Positions 52,070 through 61,248 of a DNA stretch of 64,000 nt are shown here, in pieces (position 1 is the first letter of the stretch; each line of letters begins with the position of its first letter). Made by a program: the position numbers and the translations under genes. The stretch covers positions 124,001 to 188,000 of the forward strand of contig NZ_WRPK01000007.1 of the NCBI RefSeq assembly GCF_009755815.1, given 5' to 3'. The DNA comes from Flavisphingomonas formosensis (GTDB taxonomy: Bacteria; Pseudomonadota; Alphaproteobacteria; Sphingomonadales; Sphingomonadaceae). The notes under the pieces are model-generated. The model worked only from the letters and a program-made list of their open reading frames with translations, was not told the DNA's origin and did no database searches.

Positions 52070-53854
52070 CTAACCCAGCCCTTCCGCCATTTCCGCCAGC
52101 TCCAGCCAGCGCAGCTCGGCCTCGTCCTTCTTCGCGCGCGCGGCTTCGACCGCCTTCATCAGCGCGTCGAACCGGCCCGGATTGCTGGCATAGAGATCGG
52201 GATCGGCCAGCGCGGCTTCGTCTCGGGCGATCTCGGCCTCCAGCTTCTCGATCGCGGCGGGAAGCAGATCGAGGTCGCGCTGATCCTTGTAGCTGAGCTT
52301 GGTCTTCGCCTTGGCCGCCGCCGGTGGCGCATCTGCTTTGGGAGCAGAAGGGCGCTGGTTCGGCGCGCGCGCCGGCTGCCGCTGTCGTTCCCAATCCTCA
52401 TAGCCGCCGGCGACGATGTCGATCTTGCCCGATCCGTCGAGCCCGAGCGTCACCGTCACGGTCCGGTCCAGGAAGTCGCGATCATGGCTGACGATCAGCA
52501 CCGTGCCGTCATAATCGGCGATCACTTCCTGCAGCAGGTCGAGCGTCTCGAGGTCGAGATCGTTGGTCGGCTCGTCCAGTACCAGGAGGTTCGAGCGGCG
52601 GGCGAATTCGCGCGCCAGCAGGAGGCGCGAACGCTCGCCGCCGGACAGGGTGGCGACGCGCGCCTCGGCGATCGACGGATCGAACAGGAATTCCTTGAGA
52701 TAGCCGTGGACGTGCTTCTTCTCGCCCAGCACCTCGATCCAGTCCCCGCCGTCGGCCAGTATGTCCCGCACGCGCTTCTCGGGCGCCATCAGCCGGCGCT
52801 GCTGGTCGATGATCACCCCGTCCAGCGTCTTGGCCAGCTTCACCTTGCCCTCGTCCGGCTGCAATTCGCCGGTCAGCAGCTTGAGCAGCGTGGTCTTGCC
52901 CGCGCCATTGGCGCCGACGACGCCGATCCGGTCCCCGCGCGTCACACGGAAGGTGAAATCCTTGATGATGGCGCGATCGCCGAAGCGCTTGGTGACATGC
53001 TCGGCGTCGATCACCACCTTGGAGCGCGCGTCGTCGGTGCCGATCGTCAGGTTGGACGTGCCCTGTGGTCCCAGCATCGCCGCGCGCTGCGCGCGCATCT
53101 CCTTCAGCTGGGCGAGGCGGCCCTGGTTGCGCCGCCGCCGTCCGGTGACGCCGCGCTGCAGCCAATGCTCCTCGATCTTCAGCCGCGCATCCAGCCGCTG
53201 GGCGGCGCGGGCCTCCTCCTCATAGACCTTCTCGGTCCAGGCCTCGAAGCCGCCGAAGCCCACTTCGGCACGGCGGATCGAGCCGCGGTCGAGCCACAAA
53301 GTCTGCCGGGTGAGGCGGGTCAGGAAAGTGCGGTCGTGGCTGATCACGACGAAGGCGCCGGTGTAGCGACCGAGCCACTGCTCCAGCCAGTCGATCGCGG
53401 CGATGTCGAGATGGTTGGTCGGCTCGTCGAGCAGCAGCACATCGGGCTCCTGCGCGAGGGCGCGGGCGATCGCGGCGCGGCGCCGCTCGCCGCCGGATGC
53501 GGTGGCGGCTTCGCGGCCGAGGTCGATGCCGATCTGGTCGGCGATCGCCTCCACCGCGTGCGCCGCCGGCGCGTCGGGCCCGGCGAGCGCGTAATCGCGC
53601 AGCGTCGCGTGGCCGGCCAGCGACGGCTCCTGCTCCAGCAGCACGACGCGCGTGCCGGGCACGATCGTCCGGCGGCCCTCGTCAGGCTCGATTCGGCCGG
53701 CGAGCAGCTTCAGCAGCGTCGTCTTGCCGGCGCCGTTGCGCCCGATCAGCGCCAGCCGGTCGCGCGGCTGGACATAGAGATTGAGGTGCCGGAATAACCA
53801 GCCGGCGCCCTGGACGACGCCGAGATCTTCAAAAGCAAGCGCAGGTGCGGACAT
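52070..53854 (-). CDS. uup: ABC-F family ATPase Uup
   Basis: A 594-residue soluble protein with two ABC nucleotide-binding domains and no membrane part. Walker A motifs are GRNGAGKT (38-45) and GANGAGKT (about 315-322). The signature sequences are ASGGERRRAAIARAL and LSGGERSRLLLAREF. A C-terminal coiled-coil tail (about 510-594) is the DNA/ribosome-binding extension of Uup. ABC-F proteins act on the ribosome; Uup is linked to replication and transposon precise excision. Length is normal. Confidence 0.94.
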   Translation of the reverse strand: MSAPALAFEDLGVVQGAGWLFRHLNLYVQPRDRLALIGRNGAGKTTLLKLLAGRIEPDEGRRTIVPGTRVVLLEQEPSLAGHATLRDYALAGPDAPAAHAVEAIADQIGIDLGREAATASGGERRRAAIARALAQEPDVLLLDEPTNHLDIAAIDWLEQWLGRYTGAFVVISHDRTFLTRLTRQTLWLDRGSIRRAEVGFGGFEAWTEKVYEEEARAAQRLDARLKIEEHWLQRGVTGRRRRNQGRLAQLKEMRAQRAAMLGPQGTSNLTIGTDDARSKVVIDAEHVTKRFGDRAIIKDFTFRVTRGDRIGVVGANGAGKTTLLKLLTGELQPDEGKVKLAKTLDGVIIDQQRRLMAPEKRVRDILADGGDWIEVLGEKKHVHGYLKEFLFDPSIAEARVATLSGGERSRLLLAREFARRSNLLVLDEPTNDLDLETLDLLQEVIADYDGTVLIVSHDRDFLDRTVTVTLGLDGSGKIDIVAGGYEDWERQRQPARAPNQRPSAPKADAPPAAAKAKTKLSYKDQRDLDLLPAAIEKLEAEIARDEAALADPDLYASNPGRFDALMKAVEAARAKKDEAELRWLELAEMAEGLG

Positions 53855-53930
53855 GATGCAACAGTCTGAAGGATAAGGAGAGCGGCCTATTCACGGCCTG
53901 TTCAAGGCCATATCGCTATGCGACAGCGTC

Positions 53931-54314
53931 ATGTCGAGTATGAAAGCAATTCTGCCCAGCCTTGCCATCTTGCTGGCCTGCGTCGCGTCGAGCGCGCCGG
54001 CTCGGCCGGGTCCGCATGGGCCGGGCGGTCCCGAGGACGGAGGCATGGATCGTCCGCCGCCGCCCCCCGGCTATGGCGGCCGCCGCGCACCGGACCAGGA
54101 CGCTGCCTATGATGCCCGCCGCGCGGGATCGATTCGTCCGCTGCGCGAGATCGAGCGCGGCGTGATGCCGCGCATGGCCGGCGCATCCTATCTGGGCCCT
54201 GAATTCGATGCGGGCTCCTCCACCTATCGTCTCAAGTTCATGCGCGGCGGTTCCGTCATCTGGGTGGACGTGGACGGGCGCACCGGCGCGATCATCGGCC
54301 GTTCAGGCCAATAA
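53931..54314 (+). CDS. Exported PepSY-domain protein
   Basis: A 127-residue protein with a signal peptide (LPSLAILLACVASSAPA), a Pro/Gly-rich linker (25-60) and a C-terminal PepSY-like domain (YLGPEFDAGSSTYRLKFMRGG, then VDVDGRTGAIIGRSGQ). PepSY domains often inhibit peptidases or tune a neighbouring sensor. The start could be 53931 or the ATG at 53940; neither has a strong ribosome site. It directly precedes a two-component pair, as in PhoPQ-like sphingomonad loci, and may modulate the kinase. Confidence 0.8.
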   Translation: MSSMKAILPSLAILLACVASSAPARPGPHGPGGPEDGGMDRPPPPPGYGGRRAPDQDAAYDARRAGSIRPLREIERGVMPRMAGASYLGPEFDAGSSTYRLKFMRGGSVIWVDVDGRTGAIIGRSGQ

Positions 54315-54405
54315 CTATCCCCGAATCGTTCGGGCTCTCCCGTCTGGCCAAATCCGTGATAATTGGCGTATCCGGCCGCGAGCCGTGCCGTAATGGAGAT
54401 CGAGG

Positions 54406-55083
54406 ATGCGCGTACTTATCGTCGAAGATGAGCCTAATCTGGGCCGGCAGCTGCGCGCGACACTGGAAGGGGCCGGCTATGCGATCGATCTCGCCACCGA
54501 TGGCGAGGACGGCCATTTTCTGGGCGCGACCGAGCAATATGACGCGGTGATCCTGGATCTCGGCCTGCCCGAGATCGACGGACTCACCGTGCTCGACCGC
54601 TGGCGCAAGGAAGGCCGGGACATGCCGGTCCTGGTGCTGACCGCACGGGACAGCTGGTCCGACAAGGTGGCCGGGCTCGATGCCGGCGCAGACGATTACC
54701 TCGCCAAGCCGTTCCAGACCGAGGAGCTGATCGCGCGGCTCCGCGCGCTGATCCGCCGGGCCTCGGGTAATGCCTCGTCGGAACTGATCGCGGGCGACGT
54801 GCGGCTCGACACGCGTTCGGGCAAGGTGACGCTGGCCGGCGAGCCGGTGAAGCTCACCGCGCAGGAATATAAGCTGCTGAGCTACCTGCTCCATCACAAG
54901 GGCAAGGTGGTCAGCCGCACCGAGCTGATCGAGCATATCTACGATCAGGACTTCGACCGCGATTCCAACACGATCGAAGTGTTCGTCACGCGCATCCGCA
55001 AGAAGCTGGGCCAGGACGTGATCACCACGATCCGCGGTCTCGGCTACAGCCTGGAAGATCCCGACGCCCGAGAGACGGCTTGA
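54406..55083 (+). CDS. OmpR-family response regulator
   Basis: A 225-residue regulator. The receiver domain has the acidic pair Glu7/Asp8, phospho-acceptor Asp51 (ILDLGLPE) and Lys101 (DDYLAKPF). The C-terminal winged helix (about 130-220) has TAQEYKLLSYLLHHKGKVVSR and VFVTRIRKKLG. GGAG precedes the ATG. The partner kinase gene starts 115 bases downstream. The signal is unknown; the pair resembles PhoP/PhoQ-type systems in layout. Confidence 0.95.
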   Translation: MRVLIVEDEPNLGRQLRATLEGAGYAIDLATDGEDGHFLGATEQYDAVILDLGLPEIDGLTVLDRWRKEGRDMPVLVLTARDSWSDKVAGLDAGADDYLAKPFQTEELIARLRALIRRASGNASSELIAGDVRLDTRSGKVTLAGEPVKLTAQEYKLLSYLLHHKGKVVSRTELIEHIYDQDFDRDSNTIEVFVTRIRKKLGQDVITTIRGLGYSLEDPDARETA

Positions 55084-55198
55084 TGCCGCGGCCGGCCTTC
55101 CATCCGATTCAGCCGTCGCGCGCGCCGGGGCGGAGCGGCGTGGACGGGCAGGAAGCGGCCGGCGGGCGGACTTGCTGATCGCGATGCGCGGCTGATCG

Positions 55199-56581
55199 AT
55201 GGCGGACGAACCCGGCCTGGCCCAGGGGGCATCGGCGCCGCGCACCACCGGCTCGCTGACGCGGCGCATGATCGGCGTCGCGGCGCTGTGGATCTTCATC
55301 CTGCTGCTGGGCGGCGGCGTCGCGCTGGATCGGGTGCTCAGCAACGCCGTGACGCGCAATTTCGACGCGCAGCTCCAATATGTGCTCACCGCCATGATCG
55401 CCTCGGCCGAGATCGGGCCGGACAGCGAGGTGCGGTTCAACCGGCCACTGGGCGACCAGCGTTTCCTGGAGCCTTATTCCGGCCTCTACTGGCAGGTCTC
55501 GGGCATGGGCCACGATCCCTTCCGCTCGCGATCGCTGTGGGATCGCGCGCTGCTGGTGAAGGGCGGCCATCACGATATCGACACCCATTCCTACGACAGC
55601 AAGGAATTCTCGAACGAATCGCTGCGTGTGCTGGAGCGGGACGCGACCCTGCCCGGATCCAACGTGATGTGGCGTTTCCAGGTCGCGCAGAGCCGCGAAG
55701 GCCTGGACGAGCAGATCGCCACGCTGCGCCGGACGCTGGTCCGCTCCTTCGCCATATTGGGGCTCGGCCTCATCATCATGGCGGCGCTGCAGGTGGTCTT
55801 CGGCCTATGGCCGCTGCACAAGGTGCGCCGGGCGATCGCTGCCGTGCGCTCGGGCGAGGCGAGCCGGGTAGAGGTGAAGCTGCCCTCGGAAATCGCGCCG
55901 ATGGTGCAGGAGCTGAACGATCTCCTGGCCCATAACGACAAGCAGGCGGAGGAAGCGCGGCGCCACGCCGGCAATCTCGCGCATGCGCTGAAGACTCCGC
56001 TGACCGTGATCATGAACGAGGCGACCGCGCAGAGCGACGATCTGTCCGCCACGGTGATCCGCGAGGCGACGACGATGCGTCGTCAGGTCGACCATCATCT
56101 CGCCCGCGCCCGCGCGGTCGGCCGCCGCGGCAATGCGCAGAGCCGGGCGCAGGTCTGGGACTCGCTCGCCGCGGTGGAGCGGGCGGTGGGCCGGCTCTAT
56201 CCCAATGTGACGATAGACCTCGACGGCGTGCGCGATGCCGAGGTGCATGTCGAACGCCAGGATCTCGACGAGATGCTCGGCAACCTTATCGAGAATGCCG
56301 CGAAATATGGCGGCGGCCGGGTGTTCGTCACCGTCTCCCGCCAGGCGGGCTTCGTCGAGATCATGGTGGAGGATGACGGGCGCGGCATTCCCGAGGCGAA
56401 GCGCGAGGCGATCTTCGAGCGCGGCGCGCGGCTCGATACCGGCAAGCCCGGCACCGGCCTCGGCCTCGCCATCGTACGCGACGTGGCGGAGATTTACGGC
56501 GGCACGGTCGGCCTCGAGGAGAGCGAGGATCTCGGCGGCTTGCTCGCCCGGTTGCGGCTGCCTGCGGTCGCGGCAGGCTGA
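55199..56581 (+). CDS. Membrane sensor histidine kinase
   Basis: A 460-residue kinase. TM1 is about 24-46 and TM2 about 182-204, with a periplasmic sensor of about 135 residues between, then a HAMP-like linker. The phospho-acceptor is His262 (LAHALKTPLTV). ATP-binding boxes are visible as NLIENAAKYG (N), DDGRGIP (G1) and GTGLGLAIV (G2). An in-frame TGA two codons before ATG 55199 fixes the start. It forms a pair with the regulator at 54406, probably with PepSY as accessory. A repeat element follows directly. Confidence 0.94.
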   Translation: MADEPGLAQGASAPRTTGSLTRRMIGVAALWIFILLLGGGVALDRVLSNAVTRNFDAQLQYVLTAMIASAEIGPDSEVRFNRPLGDQRFLEPYSGLYWQVSGMGHDPFRSRSLWDRALLVKGGHHDIDTHSYDSKEFSNESLRVLERDATLPGSNVMWRFQVAQSREGLDEQIATLRRTLVRSFAILGLGLIIMAALQVVFGLWPLHKVRRAIAAVRSGEASRVEVKLPSEIAPMVQELNDLLAHNDKQAEEARRHAGNLAHALKTPLTVIMNEATAQSDDLSATVIREATTMRRQVDHHLARARAVGRRGNAQSRAQVWDSLAAVERAVGRLYPNVTIDLDGVRDAEVHVERQDLDEMLGNLIENAAKYGGGRVFVTVSRQAGFVEIMVEDDGRGIPEAKREAIFERGARLDTGKPGTGLGLAIVRDVAEIYGGTVGLEESEDLGGLLARLRLPAVAAG

Positions 56582-56584
56582 CCT

Positions 56585-56732
56585 CTTCATCCTCCCCGGA
56601 ACGGGGAGGGGGACCATGCACAGCATGGTGGAGCGGTTCCGCTCACCTCATGCGCATCGCCTCATGCAGGCCGGAACCCCTCCACCATTCGCTTCGCGAA
56701 CGGACCCCCTCTCCCTGCGGGGGAGGATGAAG
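56585..56732 (-). repeat. 148-base MITE-like element, copy B
   Basis: Same family as 28501-28645 in the opposite orientation. It begins CTTCATCCTCCCC and ends GGGGAGGATGAAG, with inner blocks (CCCTCCACCA, GGTGAGCGG on the reverse strand) shared with copy A. It starts 4 bases after the kinase stop, so its hairpin may terminate that transcript. Confidence 0.75.
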
Positions 56733-56854
56733 AGGTCAAAACCCTTTCCGCTCGCATCAAAACCCACGGGATGCTGCCCGGCCGCATCCCGGCTCCTACA
56801 CTCCTGATTCGAGATAGGCCGCCGATCGGGCGGACTATCCGCGGGAGTGGGACG

Positions 56855-57946
56855 ATGCCGAAGAAGCTGCGCGTCATCCAATATGCCTCGGGCATGACCG
56901 GCAAGGCGGTGATCCGGGCGCTGGCGGATCATCCCGAGATGGAGCTCGCCGGCCTTCTGGTCTGGAACAAGGAGAAAGTGGGCAAGGATGCGGGCGAGAT
57001 CGCCGGCATCGCGCCGCTCGGCATCATCGCCACCGACTCGCTGGAGGAGATACTGAAGATCGACGCCGATGCGGTATCGTTCATGGGGTTGTGGCCCGAC
57101 CTCGACATGGTCTGTCCGCTGCTGGAATCGGGCAAGCATGTCGCGCTGACCTCGGGCCTCGTCTATCCGAAATATCTCGGCGAGGAGGTGGTGGCGCGGC
57201 TGGAGGCGGCCTGCGCCAAGGGCAATGCGTGCGTGTTCGGCGGCGGGCTCAGCCCCGGCTATGTCGAGTGCGTCGCGCCGATCACCCTGTCCAACCTGGC
57301 GCGGCGGGTGGACCGGATCACCGTCGAGGAGTTCGCCGACTTCCACGACATCGACGAATCCGGCGAGCTAATCGGCGAGATGCTCGGCATCGGCAAGACG
57401 GTCGAGGAGGCGACGAACAATCCGCATCCGCATTTCGACGAGATGATGCCGAAATTCTTCAACCAGACGATCGCGCTCACCGCCGACGCGCTGAAGCTGG
57501 AACTCGACGGCATCGAGCATGACATCCAATATTTTGTCTCGCCCGGCGGCGGCGAGATCCCCGCGGTGAAGATCCCGCCCGGCACGATCGGCGGCGTGCG
57601 CGCCCATTTCAAGGGGATGAAAGGCGGCGAGGCACGGATCATCGTGCGGCTGAACTGGATCTGCACCTATGATCTCGGCGCCGAATGGTTCAACTATGAC
57701 GCGCTGTCCAACTCCACCCAGTGGCGCGTGACGATCGACGGCGACCCATCGATGCGGCTGACCTTCGAGCAGGCCGATCATTTCAGGCCCGGCGTGCCCA
57801 ACGAGCGCAAGACCACGGATCATTCGTTCATCATCACGGCGATGAACGTGCTCCACGCCATCCCCTATCTCTGCGCCGAGACGACGCCGGGGATCAAACA
57901 TTATGGCAATCTGCCGCTCATGGCGGGGCGCTACACTGCGCGGTGA
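56855..57946 (+). CDS. Native amine dehydrogenase/dihydrodipicolinate reductase-like protein
   Basis: A 363-residue protein with an N-terminal Rossmann-like domain (RVIQYASGMTGKAVIRALADHP, about 5-26, then VGKDAGEIAGIAPLG) and a C-terminal substrate domain. The pattern fits the NAD(P)H-dependent group containing 2,4-diaminopentanoate dehydrogenase and native amine dehydrogenases. The substrate is not predictable. GGGAGTGGG lies before ATG 56855. It is convergent with an AraC-type regulator. Confidence 0.85.
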   Translation: MPKKLRVIQYASGMTGKAVIRALADHPEMELAGLLVWNKEKVGKDAGEIAGIAPLGIIATDSLEEILKIDADAVSFMGLWPDLDMVCPLLESGKHVALTSGLVYPKYLGEEVVARLEAACAKGNACVFGGGLSPGYVECVAPITLSNLARRVDRITVEEFADFHDIDESGELIGEMLGIGKTVEEATNNPHPHFDEMMPKFFNQTIALTADALKLELDGIEHDIQYFVSPGGGEIPAVKIPPGTIGGVRAHFKGMKGGEARIIVRLNWICTYDLGAEWFNYDALSNSTQWRVTIDGDPSMRLTFEQADHFRPGVPNERKTTDHSFIITAMNVLHAIPYLCAETTPGIKHYGNLPLMAGRYTAR

Positions 57947-57957
57947 GCCGTCCTTCT

Positions 57958-57982
57958 CCCCCTCCCGCAAAGCGGGAGAGGA
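57958..57982. repeat. Palindromic intergenic hairpin CTCCCGC/GCGGGAG
   Basis: CCCCCTCCCGC and GCGGGAGAGG, separated by AAA, form a stem between the convergent amine dehydrogenase-like and AraC genes. It resembles common REP-like hairpins in sphingomonads and probably serves as a shared terminator. Confidence 0.5.
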
Positions 57983-57985
57983 AGG

Positions 57986-58849
57986 TTACGCTTCGCGCAT
58001 ACCCGCACTCCGGCGGAACTGCTTCGGCGTGAGGCCGGTGGCGCGGCGGAAGGCGAAGGAGAAGCTGCTCGCGTCCGAAAAGCCGGTTTCGTAGGCGATT
58101 TCCTTGATGCCCCGCTTGCCGTCGAGCAGGAACTGGCGGGCGCGGGCGATCTTGCTGTCACGCACATAGGAGCCGATGCCCTGGCCGGTCGTCGCCTTGA
58201 AACGGCGCACGAAGGTGCGCTCGCTCATCTCGCAGGCCTTCGCCAGCGCCGCGACCGTGGTCGCCTGGGCGGGTGCGGCGAAGAGCAGGTCGGTGACGCG
58301 GCGCATCTGCCAGCCTTCGAGCCGGCCGGCATAGCTGCGATCTTCGTCCGTGCTGCGCACGTGACGGGCCAGCTCGACGAGCAGCGAGATGGCGATGGAG
58401 TCGGTCAGCAACTCGCTGGCGAAGCCCGGCGCCACCGCCTCCTGATACATATGCTGCAGCACCTCCTGCAGCCGCGGGCTGTGAATGTCGTGGAAGCTGC
58501 GCAGCTCGCGCTCGCTCCAGCCGCCGGATAGGCCGGTGACGGCGTGGAAGCGCTCGGGCGCGAATTCGGCGGTGATGGTGCGGAAACGGCCGCCGCCGGT
58601 GCGCACCTGCCACGGCACGTTGGCAGGCACGAAGACGATCCGGCCGATCTTCGAGAAGCGTTCGCGCGATCCGACCTCGTACCGGCCTTCCGACGGATCG
58701 GGGATGGCGGTCAGCGCCGCGCCGATCACATAGTTGGCGCTGGTGGCGGCGAGCGCGTCGTTGCGGGAGACCTGATTGTCGCGTAGCTCGAGCGAGGCGG
58801 TGGGCGCCACGATACGGGCGATGGCGCGATATCCGTCCATCAGGGCCAT
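57986..58849 (-). CDS. AraC family transcriptional regulator
   Basis: A 287-residue regulator with an N-terminal cupin-like effector domain and a C-terminal double helix-turn-helix (about 185-280). Visible stretches are VAALAKACEMSERTFVRRFKATTGQG and IKEIAYETGFSDASSFSFAFRRATGLTPKQFR. It lies convergent with the amine-dehydrogenase-like gene and may regulate it, though the two do not share a promoter. The ligand is unknown. Confidence 0.93.
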   Translation of the reverse strand: MALMDGYRAIARIVAPTASLELRDNQVSRNDALAATSANYVIGAALTAIPDPSEGRYEVGSRERFSKIGRIVFVPANVPWQVRTGGGRFRTITAEFAPERFHAVTGLSGGWSERELRSFHDIHSPRLQEVLQHMYQEAVAPGFASELLTDSIAISLLVELARHVRSTDEDRSYAGRLEGWQMRRVTDLLFAAPAQATTVAALAKACEMSERTFVRRFKATTGQGIGSYVRDSKIARARQFLLDGKRGIKEIAYETGFSDASSFSFAFRRATGLTPKQFRRSAGMREA

Positions 58850-59076
58850 GTCCTCGTCCTCCCATTCGGCCGCTCTTGCGGCGGCCTCATCCGTGCGGAA
58901 GACTGCGGTCGTGCGGCGAAGGCGTCAACCCGCCGCGACGCTGGCCGTCACTCCAAAAGGCACAGGCCTTCACCGTTCGCCGGCTGAAACCCGGTACCCG
59001 GATAGGGTTCGATGCGGCGAGCGCGATTCGGAGTCGCTTCGGGAATGCGCTCTTTCGCGCATTGCCAAATGCACGC

Positions 59077-59472
59077 TCAGGGCAGGTTGATCTGCCAGGA
59101 GACGCCGAAGCGATCGTTGAGCCAGGCGAAGCGCCTGCTGAAGCCATAATCGCCGACCGGCATCAGCATCGTGCCGCCCTCGCCGAGCGAGGCGACAAGA
59201 TCCTCGAACTGCGGCGCCGAGTCGCAATCGACGAACAGCGAGAGCGCGGGCGTGAAGCCGAATGCATGGTGCACCGAACTGTCGATGCACAGCAGCGACT
59301 GGCCGGCGACGGTGAAGCGCGCTCGCATCACCGAGCCCTCCGTTCCAGGCCCGTCCGGCCCGTAGCGCACGACATCCTCGATCGCGCCATCGGCGAAGAG
59401 CGAGATGTAGAAGGTCATCGCTTCTTCGGCACGGCCTTCGAACATCAGCATCGGGCGAAGCGTCGCGGCCAT
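59077..59472 (-). CDS. PhnB-like VOC family protein
   Basis: A 131-residue protein of the PhnB/3-demethylubiquinone-methyltransferase-like VOC group. It reads LRPMLMFEGRAEEAMTFYISLF at the N-terminus and ends with FAWLNDRFGVSWQINLP, both diagnostic. Despite old names, no methyltransferase motif is present. It is probably a dimeric binding or isomerase-type protein. It stands alone, divergent from the small His-rich gene. Confidence 0.88.
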   Translation of the reverse strand: MAATLRPMLMFEGRAEEAMTFYISLFADGAIEDVVRYGPDGPGTEGSVMRARFTVAGQSLLCIDSSVHHAFGFTPALSLFVDCDSAPQFEDLVASLGEGGTMLMPVGDYGFSRRFAWLNDRFGVSWQINLP

Positions 59473-59566
59473 CCCTCTCTCCTATTCCGGATGAACCTTA
59501 ATTCACGGAACGATCGCGACAATCGCGCATCCTGCTGGTGGTCTGACAAGCAGGAGGGTGTTCATA

Positions 59567-59740
59567 ATGACCGTTTCCAAGATCATCGGTGCGATTTCCG
59601 CGGCCTGCGCCGCCGCCACGCTGCTCGCCGCGCCGGCGGCCGCACGCCCGCACCACAATCCGCATGTGAAGCGTGTCTGCCATTGGGAATGGCATCACCA
59701 TCATCGCGTGCGCATCTGCCGCACTCAGCATTGGCGGTGA
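59567..59740 (+). CDS. Small His-rich exported protein
   Basis: A 57-residue protein. The signal peptide is about 1-27 (AACAAATLLAAPAAA-RP). The roughly 30-residue mature part is unusually rich in His, Trp and Arg: CHWEWHHHHRVRIC with two cysteines that can pair. ATG 59567 follows AGGAGG at good spacing; a GTG nine bases earlier abuts the ribosome site and is unlikely. It may bind metal in the periplasm. I know similar short proteins in sphingomonads, but none of known function. Confidence 0.7.
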   Translation: MTVSKIIGAISAACAAATLLAAPAAARPHHNPHVKRVCHWEWHHHHRVRICRTQHWR

Positions 59741-59804
59741 GTTCCCGCTGACAGGGATGCCGGCTCGGACGCAGCGTCGTCCGGGCCGGACCTGCGTCCG
59801 GCGC

Positions 59805-60089
59805 TCAGCTCTCGACGCGCACCCGCTCATGGTGGCGGATCACCTCGTCGATGACGAAGCGCAGGAATTTCTCGGAGAAATCCGGATCCAGATTGGCGGA
59901 TTTGGCCAGCGAGCGCAGCCGGGCGATCTGCCGCTCCTCGCGGCCGGGATCGGCGGGCGGCAGGCCGTTTTCGGCCTTGAAGCGGCCGACCGCCTGGGTG
60001 ATCTTGAATCGTTCGGCCAGCATGAAGACCAGCGCCGCATCGATATTGTCGATGCTTTCCCGATAGCCCGCCAGCGTTTCGTCGCTCAC
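59805..60089 (-). CDS. Chorismate mutase, AroQ type
   Basis: A 94-residue all-helical chorismate mutase, converting chorismate to prephenate for Phe/Tyr synthesis. Typical stretches are YRESIDNIDAALVFMLAERF, with the catalytic-region KITQAVGRFKAENG and the closing EKFLRFVIDEVIRHHE. The start is GTG at 60089 with GGGAG upstream. It overlaps nothing but shares its upstream region with the divergent prenyl synthase. It is a stand-alone domain, not fused to prephenate dehydratase. Confidence 0.9.
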   Translation of the reverse strand: MSDETLAGYRESIDNIDAALVFMLAERFKITQAVGRFKAENGLPPADPGREERQIARLRSLAKSANLDPDFSEKFLRFVIDEVIRHHERVRVES

Positions 60090-60193
60090 TCTCGTCTCCC
60101 ATGCGTCGCGCCGCCGCCTTTTCGCGGGGAAGGAGCGATCAGGCAAGCCCGCGCGCTTGCCTTTGCGCGCGCCGCGCGCCAGAGGGCAGGCGC

Positions 60194-61207
60194 ATGAGCG
60201 CAACAGTCCATAGCCTCGGCCGCACCGCCGCGCCCTCGCTTACGCCGATGACCAATCTGGTCGCCGCCGATCTCAACCATGTCAACCAGGTGATCCTCTC
60301 GCGCATGCAGAGCGAGATCGCGCTGATCCCGGAGCTGGCCGGCCATCTGATCGCCGGCGGCGGCAAGCGGATGCGCCCGATGCTCACGCTCGCCTGCGCG
60401 CGGCTGCTCGACTATGCCGGCACGCGCCACCACAAGCTGGCCGCCGCGGTCGAGTTCATCCACACGGCCACGCTGCTGCACGACGACGTGGTCGACGGCT
60501 CCGGGCTGCGGCGGGGCCGGCGCACCGCGAACATCATCTGGGGCAATTCGGCGAGCGTGCTGGTCGGCGACTTCCTGTTCAGCCGCGCCTTCGAGCTGAT
60601 GGTCGAGGACGGCTCGATCCGGGCGCTGCGCATCCTGGCCAACGCGTCTGCAGTGATCGCCGAGGGCGAGGTGAACCAGCTTACCGCGCAGGGGCAGATC
60701 GACACGCCCGAGGAGCGCTATCTCGAGATCATCCACGCCAAGACTGCCGCGCTCTTCGCCGCCGCCTGCCGCATCGCCGCGGTGGTGGCGGAGCGGGACA
60801 ATGCGGTCGAGGAGGCGCTGGACGCCTATGGCCGCAACCTCGGCATCGCCTTCCAGCTGATCGACGACGCGATCGACTATGCCTCGGATGGCGCGACGAT
60901 GGGCAAGGATGCCGGCGACGATTTCCGCGACGGCAAGGTGACCCTGCCGGTGATCCTGGCGCATGCGCGGGGCAACGACGCCGACCGCCAGTTCTGGAAG
61001 GATGCGATGGAGGGGCGGCGCGTCTCCGACGAAGATCTGTCCCACGCGAACCGGCTGCTCCGTGCGACCGGCGCGATCGAAGATACGCTGGGCCGGGCGC
61101 GCACCTATGGGCAGCGCGCGATCGATGCGCTGGGCCGCTTTCCCTCGGGCGTTGCCAAGGCGGCTCTGGTCGAGGCCGTCGAGTTCGCGATCGCGCGGGC
61201 TTACTGA
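60194..61207 (+). CDS. ispB: Polyprenyl diphosphate synthase (quinone side chain)
   Basis: A 337-residue trans-prenyltransferase. The two Asp-rich motifs are Asp97-Asp98-x-x-Asp101 (LLHDDVVDG) and Asp224-Asp225-x-x-Asp228 (LIDDAIDYA). The GGGKRMRPML stretch (55-64) binds isopentenyl diphosphate. It builds the octa- or decaprenyl tail of ubiquinone; sphingomonads mostly make Q10, so decaprenyl is likely, but the chain length is not certain from sequence. AGGGCAGG precedes ATG 60194. It is convergent with the OsmC gene. Confidence 0.94.
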   Translation: MSATVHSLGRTAAPSLTPMTNLVAADLNHVNQVILSRMQSEIALIPELAGHLIAGGGKRMRPMLTLACARLLDYAGTRHHKLAAAVEFIHTATLLHDDVVDGSGLRRGRRTANIIWGNSASVLVGDFLFSRAFELMVEDGSIRALRILANASAVIAEGEVNQLTAQGQIDTPEERYLEIIHAKTAALFAAACRIAAVVAERDNAVEEALDAYGRNLGIAFQLIDDAIDYASDGATMGKDAGDDFRDGKVTLPVILAHARGNDADRQFWKDAMEGRRVSDEDLSHANRLLRATGAIEDTLGRARTYGQRAIDALGRFPSGVAKAALVEAVEFAIARAY

Positions 61208-61211
61208 AATT

Positions 61212-61233
61212 CCCTCTCCCGTGAGGGAGAGGG
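61212..61233. terminator. Hairpin between convergent ispB and OsmC genes
   Basis: CCCTCTCCC at 61212-61220 pairs perfectly with GGGAGAGGG at 61225-61233 around GTGA. It lies 5 bases past the ispB stop and 16 bases from the OsmC stop, so it can serve both. Confidence 0.6.
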
Positions 61234-61248
61234 AGACAGGCGGCTGGC

